Notes: generated by a model not told the origin, from the sequence alone. Counted from the stretch's first letter, positions 1-8,635 are shown. The stretch: 40,928 bases of DNA from Rubrobacter calidifluminis (GCF_028617075.1 NZ_JAQKGV010000021.1:1-40928); one strand, 5' to 3'. A program made the numbers and translations.

Positions 1-343
1 GCGCCACCCCCTCCACCCCCGAGAGGTCCACCGAGCCGTCGGCCCTCCCCGGCGTCCCCACAGCGACGAAGAGCACCTCCGAGGCGAGGACCGCCGGTCC
101 GAGCTCGGTGCCAAAACGCACCCGCTCCCGGCAGGCGTCCAAAAGCTCCCGCAGGTGAGGCTCGTGGAGGTAGAGGCGCCCACTCCTCCTGAGCGCCTCC
201 ACCTTCCTCAGGTCAGAGTCGACGACGTCCACCTCGCAGCCGAGGTACGCCAGGCACGCCGCGGTCACCAGCCCGACGTGTCCGGCACCCACCACGGCCA
301 CCCGCCGGGGAGCAAACACCTCTCTCCCAAAATCTTCGGGCAT
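1..343 (-). CDS. UDP-glucose/GDP-mannose dehydrogenase family protein, N-terminal part
   Basis: The gene runs off the left edge, leaving about 114 N-terminal residues. These enzymes oxidise a nucleotide sugar (UDP-glucose, GDP-mannose or UDP-ManNAc) to its uronic acid with two NAD+. An ATG at 343-341 opens a Rossmann fold with the dinucleotide loop GAGHVG at residues 19-24. An acidic VDVVDSD strand end follows about 20 residues later, and then FVAVGTP, the motif typical of this family before the second NAD contact. The SDR gene upstream ends 39 bp before this start, so the two are probably co-transcribed. The missing catalytic cysteine domain prevents assignment of the exact substrate. The position beside a glycan cluster suggests it supplies a uronic acid. 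Confidence 0.85.
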   Translation of the reverse strand, partial: MPEDFGREVFAPRRVAVVGAGHVGLVTAACLAYLGCEVDVVDSDLRKVEALRRSGRLYLHEPHLRELLDACRERVRFGTELGPAVLASEVLFVAVGTPGRADGSVDLSGVEGVA

Positions 344-382
344 ACGTCCCAAGGATATACCCGGGCCTGGCGAGACGGGCAA

Positions 383-1276
383 CTAAACAGGCTCTCCCCC
401 GGTCAGCAGGATGACATGCCCGGAGATGTAACCGGACTCCCTCTCCGAGGCCAGGAAGACGTAGCTCGGGGAGATCTCAACCGGCTGGGCGGGGCGTCCG
501 ATGGGCTTGCTCTCCCCGAAGGGTCGCTCCGCGCCCTCCGGCATCGTCGCCGGGATCAGGGGCGTCCATACCGGCCCCGGCGCCACCACGTTCACCCGGA
601 TGCCCCGGGGCGTCGTCTCGAGCGCGAGCCCTTTGGAGAAGGTGACGATCGCCCCCTTGGAGGCTGCGTAGTCGTGCAGGATGGGTTTGGGGTGGAAGGC
701 CTCGATGGAGGCGGTGTTGATGATCGAAGACCCCGGCCGCATGTGCGCCAGCGCGGCCCGGCAGAGGTAGAAGACGGAGAACACGTTGGTCCTGAAGGTG
801 TGCTCGATCTGCCAGGATGGCACCTCGGCGAGCCCCTCACGGGCCATCTGGTAGGCGGCGTTGTTCACCAGGACGTCTATCCTTCCGAAGCTCTCCACCG
901 CCCGCTCGACGACCTCCCGGCAGTATTCCTCGCTCCCGATGTCCCCCGCCACCGCCACGGCTTTCCTGCCCGCCTCCTTCACGAGCCGTAGCGTCTCCCG
1001 CGCATCCCCCTCCTCTTCTTCGAGGTGGGAGATGAGTACGTCGGCCCCCTCCCGGGCGAACGCGATCGCGACCGCCCGCCCTATCCCAGAGTCCCCCCCG
1101 GTCACCACCGCGGCCTTCCCCTCCAGCCGGCCGCTCCCCCGGTAGCTCTCCTCCCCACAGTCCGGTTTGGGGTCCATCTGCGACTCGCTACCGGGATGCT
1201 CCTGACGCTGGGCGGGAAACTCCGGGTGCGGGAAGCGCTCAGTCGGGTTCTCCCGTTCCTCTCTGCCCTGGCTCAA
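383..1276 (-). CDS. SDR family oxidoreductase (glucose/ribitol dehydrogenase-like, YhdF/YhxC type)
   Basis: A 297-residue NAD(P)-dependent short-chain dehydrogenase. The cofactor loop TGGDSGIG lies at residues 59-66, NNAA at 138-141, the catalytic Ser at 190, and YAASK at 203-207. The N-terminal tail contains PAQRQEHPGSESQMDPKP, which matches the Pro/Gln-rich extension of the Bacillus YhdF/YhxC group, so it belongs to the protein. I place the start at a TTG (1276-1274) because GGAGGA lies 6 nt before it. The frame stays open upstream to 1558, but that part looks like intergenic sequence. The substrate is unknown; members are often described as general-stress sugar or alcohol dehydrogenases. 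It is probably transcribed with the nucleotide-sugar dehydrogenase 39 bp downstream. Confidence 0.85.
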   Translation of the reverse strand: MSQGREERENPTERFPHPEFPAQRQEHPGSESQMDPKPDCGEESYRGSGRLEGKAAVVTGGDSGIGRAVAIAFAREGADVLISHLEEEEGDARETLRLVKEAGRKAVAVAGDIGSEEYCREVVERAVESFGRIDVLVNNAAYQMAREGLAEVPSWQIEHTFRTNVFSVFYLCRAALAHMRPGSSIINTASIEAFHPKPILHDYAASKGAIVTFSKGLALETTPRGIRVNVVAPGPVWTPLIPATMPEGAERPFGESKPIGRPAQPVEISPSYVFLASERESGYISGHVILLTGGEPV

Positions 1277-1668
1277 AACTGCTCCTCCAAGTTCCGGATA
1301 ACTCTCTTCGGGGCGCACAGCGACCGGAAGGCTAGATGGATGGTGGTAAACCCCGGACACAACACGCCCTTTCGGATCAATGGTCGCACTAAACCCGCCC
1401 CCCGGCGTCGCCTGGAGGATGCAGGCATCCTGCACACTTGGGACCATCAGGGCTTCAGAACGACCTCTGTCGCACTCCCCGCTCGAGCACGATGTGACGG
1501 CGCGTCCGCCAGATGGCCCCATCGCTGCACCGAAGTGTGCAGCCAGGTTGCATCCCACGGCTCATTGCCAGCCTGCGGCAGCGTGAGATTATCCGGGCAT
1601 GCGCAGGATACTTCCGGGATCATACGGGACCGGGGCTTCACCCCGCACGAGGAGGGTGTAGCGCCGCC
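1277..1668. promoter_or_regulatory. Divergent intergenic region with dyad elements
   Basis: This 392-bp gap separates the minus-strand SDR from the plus-strand heptose-glycan operon, so promoters for both must lie here. I see no convincing gene in it. The clearest structure is the inverted repeat listed separately. A weak plus-strand promoter candidate is TTGCCA at 1565-1570, 17 nt before ATTATC at 1588-1593, but the -10 box is poor. Confidence 0.45.
1417..1555. repeat. Pair of 23-bp inverted repeats flanking a 93-bp spacer
   Basis: The right arm (1533-1555) reads AAGTGTGCAG-N6-TGCATCC. The left arm (1417-1439) carries the same pattern on the opposite strand; 17 of 23 positions match, and the N6 core differs. 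The left arm also contains two overlapping small palindromes, GGATGC-AG-GCATCC and TGCAGG-CAT-CCTGCA. Placement between divergent operons suggests paired operator sites for a looping regulator. It could also be a degraded repeat element. Confidence 0.5.
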
Positions 1669-3324
1669 TTGCGCGTCCTGGGGATCAACGCCGTCTTCCA
1701 CGACCCCGCCGCCGCGCTCGTGATAGACGGCGAGATCGTGGCCGCCTCGGAGGAGGAACGCTTCAGTAGGCGCAAGCACGGCAAGCGGCCCGTGCCTTTC
1801 TCCACCTGGGAGCTCCCGGAGCAGTCCGCGCGCTGGTGCCTGGAGCACGCCGGGCTCTCTCCCGCCGACCTCGACGCGGTGGCCTACTCCTACGACCCGG
1901 CGCTCGCCCCCCGTACGGAGGGCGAGATCACCGCCTACGGGTGGGAGGGTCTGCGCACACTCTACGCCCGCCGCGCCCCGCTCTTTCTGCGCTCCGCGTT
2001 CCCGGGCCTCGATCCGGGCAGAGTCCGCTTCGTCCCCCACCACGTCGCCCACGCCGCCTCGGCCTATCTGGCCGGTCCCTGTGACTCGTGCGCCGTGATG
2101 GTCGTCGACGGCCGGGGGGAGAGGACCTCCTACCTCGCGGGGCGCGCGGCGCGGGGCGGGCTGAAGGTGCTCGCCCGACAGGAACTGCCGCACTCGCTCG
2201 GGCTCCTCTACGAGGATCTGACCGAACACCTGGGCTTCAGGCGCTCCTCCGACGAGTACAAGCTCATGGCGCTGGCCTCCTACGGCGAGCCGGCCTTCCT
2301 GCCGGTGCTGCGGCAGACCATCCGGACCACCGGGGATGGCGGCTTCCGGACCGATCCCGTCGACTGGTGCGCCCTCGCCCCACCGGTTCCGCCAGGGTAT
2401 GAGGCGTGGGAGCGGGAGCATGCGGATCTGGCCGCGAGCCTGCAGGCCCGCCTCGAGGAGGTGCTGCTCGAGCTCGCCCGCTGGCTGTACAGAGAGACCG
2501 GTGAGCCCACCCTCTGCATGGCCGGGGGTGTGGCTCTCAACTGCGTCGCCAACTCCCGCCTGTGGAGGGAGGGCCCCTTCGAAGAGGTCTGGGTACAGCC
2601 CGCAGCCGGAGACGCGGGCACAGCCCTCGGGGCAGCGCTCTACCTCGCCCGTGAACTCGGGGACGAGGTTTCCCCCATGCGCGGCGCGGATCTGGGACGC
2701 TCCTGGACGGAGACGCAGATAGCGAAAGAGCTCTCGCGCGCCGCCCTGCCCTTCGAGCGCCCGGCGGACATCGCGTACGAGGCGGCGCGCATCCTGGCCT
2801 CCGACGGCGTGGTCGCCTGGTTTCAGGGTCGGAGCGAGTACGGCCCACGGGCACTCGGACACCGCAGCCTCCTCGCCCATCCGGGCAGGGAGGAGAACCT
2901 CGACCGCCTCAACGCCATAAAGGGTCGCGAGAGCTTCCGGCCCGTCGCCCCGATGGTCCTCGCCGGGCGCGCACCGGACATCTTCGAAGACGGCCCCCTC
3001 CCGAGCCCTTACATGCTCTTCACCCACCAGGTTAAGGGGTGCTGGAGAAGGAGGATCCCCGCCGTCGTCCACGTGGACGGCACCGCCCGCATACAGACCG
3101 TAAGCCCGGAAGCGGAACCTCTCACCCACCGCCTGCTCGCCTCCTTCGAGAAGCTCACCGGTCTGCCGGTTCTCGTCAACACCAGCCTCAACACCGGCGG
3201 GCGCCCGATGGTGGACTCCCCGCGCGACGCCCTGGAGTGCTTCGGCTCCTCACCGATCGACGCCCTCGCCATCGGCCCGTTCCTGGTACGCAGGAGGAGC
3301 GCTTTCGGAGGCAAGAAGGTTTGA
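1669..3324 (+). CDS. Carbamoyltransferase, NodU/CmcH family
   Basis: A 551-residue enzyme that should move a carbamoyl group from carbamoyl phosphate, through carbamoyl-adenylate, onto a sugar hydroxyl. The N-terminal domain begins with the ASKHA-like strand VLGINAVFHDPAAALV and EEERFSRRKH. HHVAHAAS at residues 124-131 supplies the metal-binding histidines, and VVDGRGE around residue 147 a conserved Asp. The C-terminal YrdC-like half has EYGPRALGHRS and, near the end, NTSLNTGGRPMVDSP. I chose the TTG at 1669, 12 nt after GGAGGG, because homology begins exactly there. It is the first gene of the overlapping operon and its stop overlaps the next start as TTGA. Bleomycin-type sugars also combine a carbamoyltransferase with heptose or mannose pathways, so the likely acceptor is a heptose or mannose unit of this cluster's glycan. 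Confidence 0.9.
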   Translation: MRVLGINAVFHDPAAALVIDGEIVAASEEERFSRRKHGKRPVPFSTWELPEQSARWCLEHAGLSPADLDAVAYSYDPALAPRTEGEITAYGWEGLRTLYARRAPLFLRSAFPGLDPGRVRFVPHHVAHAASAYLAGPCDSCAVMVVDGRGERTSYLAGRAARGGLKVLARQELPHSLGLLYEDLTEHLGFRRSSDEYKLMALASYGEPAFLPVLRQTIRTTGDGGFRTDPVDWCALAPPVPPGYEAWEREHADLAASLQARLEEVLLELARWLYRETGEPTLCMAGGVALNCVANSRLWREGPFEEVWVQPAAGDAGTALGAALYLARELGDEVSPMRGADLGRSWTETQIAKELSRAALPFERPADIAYEAARILASDGVVAWFQGRSEYGPRALGHRSLLAHPGREENLDRLNAIKGRESFRPVAPMVLAGRAPDIFEDGPLPSPYMLFTHQVKGCWRRRIPAVVHVDGTARIQTVSPEAEPLTHRLLASFEKLTGLPVLVNTSLNTGGRPMVDSPRDALECFGSSPIDALAIGPFLVRRRSAFGGKKV

Positions 3325-4871
3325 CGGCGAAAGATCGACCCCCGGTCTCGGTGGACGTGGTGATCCCGACCTCGGGACGCTCCTCGCTCGCGGAGCTCCT
3401 CTCGGCGCTCGCCTCCGGGAGCGTTTCGCCGCCGGGATGGGTGGTCCTGGTCGACGACCGCAGAAGCCCCGATGGACCGCTACTGTCCCGCGGGGCGCCC
3501 GGGCCTCTCAGAAAGAGGCTGCTCGTCGTGCGGGGCCGGGCTGCGGGCCCGGCGGCGGCGCGCAACACGGGCTGGCGCGCATCGGGTGCCCGCTGGGTCG
3601 CCTTCCTCGACGACGACGTCATCCCCGCCCCCGACTGGATGGAACGCCTGCTCGACGACCTCTCAGGCCTCAAAGAGGGGGTCGCCGCGAGCCAGGGCAA
3701 CCTCAGGGTCCCGCTCCCGAAAGGCCGCCGTCCGACCGACTGGGAGCGCAACGTCAGGGGACTGGAGGGTGCGCCCTGGATCACGGCGGACATAGCCTAC
3801 CGCCGGCGGGCGCTCGCACGTCTGGGCGGGTTCGACGAGCGCTTCCCCCGCGCCTACCGGGAGGACGCAGACCTCGCCCTGCGTGCCACGCGCGCGGGCT
3901 ACACCCTGGTACGCGGAGAGCGCACCTCCTTCCACCCCGTCCGTCCCGCACCGCCGTTCGTGAGCCTGCGCCTGCAGTCTGGGAACGCCGACGACGCGCT
4001 GATGCTCGCGCTGCACGGCCGCGGGTGGTGGCGGGCGGCGAAGGTGCCCGCAGGGCGCAGACCCGGCCACCTCGCGACCACCGCCGCCGGGACAACCGCG
4101 CTCCTCGCCCTCCTCGCCAGGAGACGACGCCCGGCCGTCCTCGCGCTCTCGCTCTGGATGGCTTTGACGGCGGAGTTTGCCGCCTCGCGCCTCGCCCCGG
4201 GACCCGGCACACCGCGGGAGGTCGCGGCGATGCTCGCGACGAGCGCCCTCATCCCTCCCGCGGCGAGCGCACACTGGCTGCGCGGGCTCCTGCGCGCCCG
4301 CAGCCTGCTCCGGGACGACTCCCGCGCCCCGCACCCGCTACCCGTCGAGCGGCTCCCCGAAGCCGTCATCTTCGACCGGGATGGCACGCTCGTGCGCGAC
4401 GTCCCCTACAACCGCGACCCCGGGCGGGTCGAGCCCGTGCCGGGCGCGAGGGAGGCCCTGCAGCGGCTGCGGGCCTCGGGCATCGCTCTCGGCATCGCCA
4501 CGAACCAGAGCGGCGTGGCCCGGGGCCTCATAGACCGCAGGGAGCTCCTCGCGGTGAACCAACGGGTCGAGGAGCTCGTCGGTCCCCTCGGCTTCTGGGC
4601 CGTCTGCCCGCATGCCCCGGAGGAGGGCTGCCAGTGCCGCAAGCCCGCCCCCGGGCTCGTACTGCGCGCCGCACGGGCCCTCAGCTCGGATCCCAGCCGC
4701 TGCGTGGTGGTCGGCGACACGGGTGCCGACGTGGAGGCCGCCCGGACCGCCGGGGCACGTGCCATCCTCGTCCCCACCCCGGCTACCCGCCCGGAGGAGA
4801 TCCGGAGCGCCCCCGAGGTCGCACCCGACCTGCCCTCGGCCGTCGACCTCATCCTGGGAGAAACCCTTTGA
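3321..4871 (+). CDS. Fusion: family-2 glycosyltransferase + GmhB-type heptose-bisphosphate phosphatase
   Basis: A 516-residue two-enzyme protein. Residues 10-240 form a GT-A glycosyltransferase: VVIPTSGR at 13-20, metal-binding DDD at 97-99, and the likely base region YREDAD at 179-184. Residues 250-320 are hydrophobic, with about two possible membrane segments. Residues 347-516 are a HAD-IIIA phosphatase with DRDGT at 352-356 (D352 nucleophile), TNQSG from 394, and the zinc loop CPH-X5-CQC at 429-439, which is diagnostic of GmhB. GmhB removes the 7-phosphate of D-glycero-D-manno-heptose 1,7-bisphosphate. GmhA and HldE are encoded in the same operon, completing the pathway. The TTG start overlaps the previous stop, with GGAGG 9 nt before it. 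The anomer used (ADP or GDP route) cannot be read from the sequence. Confidence 0.88.
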   Translation: MTAKDRPPVSVDVVIPTSGRSSLAELLSALASGSVSPPGWVVLVDDRRSPDGPLLSRGAPGPLRKRLLVVRGRAAGPAAARNTGWRASGARWVAFLDDDVIPAPDWMERLLDDLSGLKEGVAASQGNLRVPLPKGRRPTDWERNVRGLEGAPWITADIAYRRRALARLGGFDERFPRAYREDADLALRATRAGYTLVRGERTSFHPVRPAPPFVSLRLQSGNADDALMLALHGRGWWRAAKVPAGRRPGHLATTAAGTTALLALLARRRRPAVLALSLWMALTAEFAASRLAPGPGTPREVAAMLATSALIPPAASAHWLRGLLRARSLLRDDSRAPHPLPVERLPEAVIFDRDGTLVRDVPYNRDPGRVEPVPGAREALQRLRASGIALGIATNQSGVARGLIDRRELLAVNQRVEELVGPLGFWAVCPHAPEEGCQCRKPAPGLVLRAARALSSDPSRCVVVGDTGADVEAARTAGARAILVPTPATRPEEIRSAPEVAPDLPSAVDLILGETL

Positions 4872-5887
4872 GGCCGCATGTCCTCGCCTGCCGGCTGGAC
4901 AACGCGGGGGACGTCCTCCTCGCAGGGCCCGCCCTCCGCGCCCTCGCCGCCGGGGCGGCGAAGGTGACGATGCTCTGCGGACCTCGGGGGGCAGAGGCGG
5001 CGCGGATGCTCCCCGGCGTGCGGGAGGTGATCGTCTATGACGCTCCCTGGGTGGCCTTCGATCCCACCCCGCTCGACCGCGAACGAACGCTCGGGCTCGT
5101 CGAACTCATCTCACGCATGGGAATAGACCAGGCGTTCATCTTCACCTCCTTCCACCAGAGCCCGCTCCCGCTCGCGCTCCTGCTGCGCCTGGCCGGGGTG
5201 CCCTTCGTCGCCGCGAGCAGCGTGGACTACCCGGGCTCGCTGCTGGACATCCGACACCTCCCGGAAGAATGCCTGCACGAGGTCGAGCGCTCGCTCTCCC
5301 TGGTCGAGAGGGCAGGATATACCCTGCCCCCGGACGACGACGGGCGCCTCGCCGTCCGCCTGCCCCAGGGAGAGCATCCCCTCCTTCTTGAGGGTCCCTA
5401 CATCGCCGTCCATCCCGGAGCATCGGTCCCGGCCCGCACCTGGAACCCGGAGCGCCACGCAACCCTCGTCGGACGCCTGCTCGAGGAGGGCTGGCGGGTG
5501 GTCGTGACCGGCGGACCGGAGGAGCGAAAGCTGACGGCCCGGGTGACCAGAGGACGTCCGGGAACACTCGACCTCGGCGGCAGGACCACCCTGTCCGAAC
5601 TCGCCCGCATCCTCGCCGGCGCACGGCTGCTGGTGACCGGCAACACGGGCCCGGCGCACCTCGCCGCGGCGGTGGGAACCCCCGTGATCTCGCTCTTCGC
5701 CCCCACCGTCCCCCTCGAGCGCTGGCATCCCTGGAAGGTTCCCCACCGCCTGCTCTACACGCCTGTCCCCTGTGCGGGGTGCCGCGCCCGCGTCTGTCCC
5801 TTCGAGGAGCACCCCTGCCTCGGCGGCGTCGGCGTGGAGGAGGTGCTCGAGGCCGTGTCCGCGCTGATGGAGGAACGTGCGAGGTGA
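4868..5887 (+). CDS. Glycosyltransferase family 9 (heptosyltransferase-type)
   Basis: A 339-residue GT-B enzyme of the ADP-heptose transferase family. The N-terminus has CRLDNAGDVLLAGPALRAL, the family's LGDxL acceptor-side motif. The C-terminal nucleotide-sugar domain has HPGAS near residue 182, VTGGPEE, and GNTGPAHLAAAVGTPV near 258-273, the classic GT9 donor loop. The tail CAGCRARVCPFEEHPCL is the Cys-rich ending common in this family. In Gram-negatives these enzymes build the LPS inner core. With no LPS genes here and NDP-heptose enzymes in the same operon, it probably adds heptose to a lipid- or wall-linked glycan. It starts at a TTG overlapping the previous stop (TTGA), with GGGAGA upstream. 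Confidence 0.88.
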   Translation: MRPHVLACRLDNAGDVLLAGPALRALAAGAAKVTMLCGPRGAEAARMLPGVREVIVYDAPWVAFDPTPLDRERTLGLVELISRMGIDQAFIFTSFHQSPLPLALLLRLAGVPFVAASSVDYPGSLLDIRHLPEECLHEVERSLSLVERAGYTLPPDDDGRLAVRLPQGEHPLLLEGPYIAVHPGASVPARTWNPERHATLVGRLLEEGWRVVVTGGPEERKLTARVTRGRPGTLDLGGRTTLSELARILAGARLLVTGNTGPAHLAAAVGTPVISLFAPTVPLERWHPWKVPHRLLYTPVPCAGCRARVCPFEEHPCLGGVGVEEVLEAVSALMEERAR

Positions 5888-6819
5888 AGGTCTTTCTCTG
5901 GCACGTCCATGGCTCCTGGACCACCGCCTTCGTGCATGGACCCCACGAGTACCTGATCCCGACCCTCCCCGACCGCTCCCCCGACGGCCTCGGCCGCGCC
6001 CGGACCTATACCTGGCCCGAGAGCGCGATCGAAGTCTCCCCGCAGGAGGCCGCCGCAGCCGATGTGGACGTCGTCATCCTCCAGCGACCGCAGGAGCTCC
6101 ACCACCTAGCCGAAGAGTGGCTCGGGGGACGCAGGCCCGGCCGGGACCTGCCCGCCGTCTACGTCGAGCACAACGCACCGCAGGGTAGTATCAACGACAT
6201 GCGACATTGCGTCGCGGACAGGAGGAACATCCTGCTCGTGCACGTGACGCACTTCAACGCCCTCTTCTGGGATGCGGGCTCCACCCCGGTGCGGGTGATA
6301 GAGCACGGGATCGTGGACCCCGGTTACCTATACGTGGGAGAGCTTGGGCGGGTGGCCGTCGTGATCAACGAGGCCAGGAGGAGGTGGCGGGTGACCGGCA
6401 CGGACCTCCTCGGCTTCTTCCGGAAGGTCGCGCCGCTCGACCTGTTCGGGATAGACGCCGAGAGCCTCGGGGGGCGTGATCTGCCACAGGAAAAGCTGCA
6501 CCGGGAGATGGCCCGCCGCCGGGTCTACCTGCACCCCTTCCGGTGGACCTCGCTCGGGCTCTCGCTCATCGAGGCGATGCATCTCGGGATGCCCGTGGTC
6601 GCGCTCGCCACCACGGAGGTTCCAGAGGCGGTCCCCCGCGGGGCCGGGGTCGTCTCAAACGACCCCGTGGTGCTCGAGGAGGGTCTGCGGCGCCTTCTCG
6701 CCGAGCCGGAGGAGGCCCGGGCGGCGGGGCTCGTGGCCCGCAGGGCGGCGAGGGAGCGTTACGGACTCGAGAGGTTCCTCGCCGATTGGGAGGAGGTGCT
6801 GGTGGAGGTGGCAGGATGA
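5884..6819 (+). CDS. GT-B glycosyltransferase, GT4-like
   Basis: A 311-residue protein that begins VKVFLWHVHGSW at a GTG overlapping the previous stop (GTGA). The C-terminal half has the GT4 donor-site region TSLGLSLIEAMHLGMPVVAL around residues 220-240. The second Glu of the usual EX7E pair is present, but the first position is Thr, so catalysis or donor binding may differ from standard GT4 enzymes. It is shorter than typical GT4 proteins (360-400 residues). An EHNAP segment around residue 98 and EHGIVDPG around 142 resemble GT4 inter-domain motifs. The role is inferred to be one step in assembly of the operon's heptose-containing glycan. Donor and acceptor are unknown. Confidence 0.8.
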   Translation: MKVFLWHVHGSWTTAFVHGPHEYLIPTLPDRSPDGLGRARTYTWPESAIEVSPQEAAAADVDVVILQRPQELHHLAEEWLGGRRPGRDLPAVYVEHNAPQGSINDMRHCVADRRNILLVHVTHFNALFWDAGSTPVRVIEHGIVDPGYLYVGELGRVAVVINEARRRWRVTGTDLLGFFRKVAPLDLFGIDAESLGGRDLPQEKLHREMARRRVYLHPFRWTSLGLSLIEAMHLGMPVVALATTEVPEAVPRGAGVVSNDPVVLEEGLRRLLAEPEEARAAGLVARRAARERYGLERFLADWEEVLVEVAG

Positions 6820-8030
6820 GGGTCGCGATGGTCTCCGAGCACGCGAGCCCCCTGGCGACGCTCGGCGGGGTGGATGCCGGGGGACAGAACGTGCACGTGG
6901 CTGCGCTGAGCACGGCGCTGGGACGCCTGGGGGTCGAGGTGGTGGTCTACACCCGCAGGGACGGGTCGCTCCTGCCACGCCGGGTGTCCCTCGGCCCGCG
7001 CGTCGCCGTCGAGCACGTCGAGGCCGGCCCCCCGGAGCCGGTCCCAAAGGACGAGCTGCCGCCCCACATGGGCCAGTTCGCCGCCGGGCTGCGCAGGGCC
7101 TGGCGGAGCTGGCGCCCAGACGTCGTACACGCGCACTTCTGGATGTCCGGCAAGGCCTCACTGGAGGCCCGGCCACCCGGTGTCCCGGTCGTCCAGACCT
7201 TCCACGCCCTCGGGATCGTCAAGCGCCGGCATCAGGGCGAGAAGGATACCAGCCCCCCGGAGCGCATCGACGAGGAGAGGAAGATCCTGCGCAGCGCGGA
7301 TCGGATCGTGGCGACCTGCAGCGATGAGGTCTTCGAGCTGGTGCGCCTCGGGGCGGACCCCAGGAGGATCTCGGTCGTCCCCTGCGGCGTCGACCTCGGC
7401 ATCTTCCGACCCGACGGGCCCGCGGAGAGGCGCCCGCCGGGGATACATCGGATCGTCGTCGTGAGCCGCCTGGTGGAGAGGAAGGGGATCGGAGACCTCA
7501 TCGGTGCACTTCACCCCCTACCACAAACCGAGCTCGTCGTCGCCGGAGGCCCCGACGCCGCGCGGCTCGATGCGGACCCCGCGGCCCGGCGCTTCCGGTC
7601 GCTCGCCCGCGGGCTCGGCGTGGAGAGCAGGGTACACCTGCGCGGCAGGATCTCCCACGAGGAGGTGCCCGCCCTCCTGCGCTCGGCGGACGTGGTCGCG
7701 TGCGTCCCCTGGTACGAGCCCTTCGGGATAGTGGCGCTCGAGGCGATGGCCTGCGGGGTGCCGGTGGTGGCCTCGGCGGTGGGCGGGCTGGTCGATTCGG
7801 TCGTCCACGGCGTAACCGGGCTGCACGTGCCGCCGGGAGACCCCGGGGCCCTGACCTCGGCGCTCCGGATGCTGCTGGGTGACCCGGAGCGCCGCCGCAG
7901 GCTCGGGGAGGCGGGATCGCGCCGCGCCGCCGCACGCTACGGGTGGGAGAAGGTCGCGCGCTCGACGCTAGAGGTCTACGGCAACCTGCTGGAGTCCGGT
8001 CGCGTCCCGGGCGAGGAGGTCTCGCGGTGA
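6816..8030 (+). CDS. Glycosyltransferase family 4 (sucrose-phosphate-synthase/MshA-like)
   Basis: A 404-residue retaining GT-B enzyme. The N-terminus has the glycine-rich GGVDAGGQNVHVAAL motif at about residues 15-29, found in sucrose-phosphate synthases, MshA and related GT4 proteins. VVHAHFWMSG follows near 104, then VVSRLVERKGIGDLI near 215. EPFGIVALE near 302-310 is the EX7E signature, followed by MACGVPVVASAVGG. The ATG start overlaps the preceding stop as ATGA. The similarity is to a broad family, so it does not by itself imply sucrose or mycothiol synthesis. Within this operon a sugar-transfer step on the heptose glycan is the likeliest role. Confidence 0.88.
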   Translation: MRVAMVSEHASPLATLGGVDAGGQNVHVAALSTALGRLGVEVVVYTRRDGSLLPRRVSLGPRVAVEHVEAGPPEPVPKDELPPHMGQFAAGLRRAWRSWRPDVVHAHFWMSGKASLEARPPGVPVVQTFHALGIVKRRHQGEKDTSPPERIDEERKILRSADRIVATCSDEVFELVRLGADPRRISVVPCGVDLGIFRPDGPAERRPPGIHRIVVVSRLVERKGIGDLIGALHPLPQTELVVAGGPDAARLDADPAARRFRSLARGLGVESRVHLRGRISHEEVPALLRSADVVACVPWYEPFGIVALEAMACGVPVVASAVGGLVDSVVHGVTGLHVPPGDPGALTSALRMLLGDPERRRRLGEAGSRRAAARYGWEKVARSTLEVYGNLLESGRVPGEEVSR

Positions 8031-8635
8031 GAGACGGGGAGCTCCCGACCGGACGCGCGCACCTCGCAGCGCTCTTCGAGGCTCTCGGCTCCCTGGAGGA
8101 CGACCTGGAGAAGATCGAAGGGTGGGGCGTACACCTCGCCCGGGTTCTCACAGGAGGGGGACGCCTGCTCGCAGCCGGCAACGGCGGGAGCGCCGCGCTC
8201 GCCGAGCACCTCTGCGGTGAACTCTCCGGGCGCTACCGCGACGACCGCAGACCACTCTCCGCGCTCGCCCTGCACTCCGACGGGGCCTCCCTCACAGCCA
8301 TCGCGAACGATTATGGGCCGCGGGCGGTCTTCTCCCGGCTCGTCGCCGCCCACGGCAGGCCGGGGGACGTCTTCCTCGCCATCTCCACCTCCGGCGAGAG
8401 CCCGAACGTCCTCTCCGCCGCGCAGGAGGCCCTGCGGCAGGGTCTCACGGTCTGGGCGATGACCGGCCGCCGGCCGAACCCGCTCGCCGGCCAGGCACAC
8501 GACGCGCTCTGCGCCGACGCGGGGGAGACGGCCACCATCCAGGAGGTGCACCAGGTCGCCGTCCACATGCTGTGCGCGGCCCTCGACTGCCGGCTCGGGG
8601 TCTCGGTCCCGCAGCGAGGGGAGGTAGCGCGTTGA
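8027..8635 (+). CDS. gmhA: Phosphoheptose isomerase (sedoheptulose 7-phosphate isomerase)
   Basis: A 202-residue SIS-domain protein of normal GmhA length. It should convert sedoheptulose 7-phosphate to D-glycero-D-manno-heptose 7-phosphate, the first committed heptose step. Phosphate-binding AAGNGGSAALAEHL lies near residues 45-58, SDGASLTAIANDYG near 85-98, STSGESPNV near 123-131, and the C-terminal EVHQVAVHMLCAALD carries the catalytic His region. Glu in AEHLCGEL matches the catalytic Glu of the family. The GTG start overlaps the preceding stop as GTGA. The next gene encodes the kinase and nucleotidyltransferase acting on its product. DiaA, a paralogous SIS protein, is less likely given this context. 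Confidence 0.92.
   Translation: MRDGELPTGRAHLAALFEALGSLEDDLEKIEGWGVHLARVLTGGGRLLAAGNGGSAALAEHLCGELSGRYRDDRRPLSALALHSDGASLTAIANDYGPRAVFSRLVAAHGRPGDVFLAISTSGESPNVLSAAQEALRQGLTVWAMTGRRPNPLAGQAHDALCADAGETATIQEVHQVAVHMLCAALDCRLGVSVPQRGEVAR

Noticed and set aside
1277-1558. 94-residue N-terminal extension of the SDR protein
   Set aside because: No family sequence matches it, it covers the intergenic dyad, and a TTG with an ideal ribosome site lies at 1276.
1513-1668. 52-residue extension of the carbamoyltransferase
   Set aside because: It overlaps the right arm of the inverted repeat and has no family similarity; the family's first strand begins at the TTG at 1669.
1447-3129. 560-codon open frame antisense to the carbamoyltransferase
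   Set aside because: It is a shadow of a well-supported gene, with no domain or ribosome site.
3437-4867. N-terminal extension of the first GT9 protein across the GT2/GmhB gene
   Set aside because: The extension is an out-of-frame reading of the fusion gene and is Arg/Pro-rich. GT9 homology begins at the TTG at 4868.
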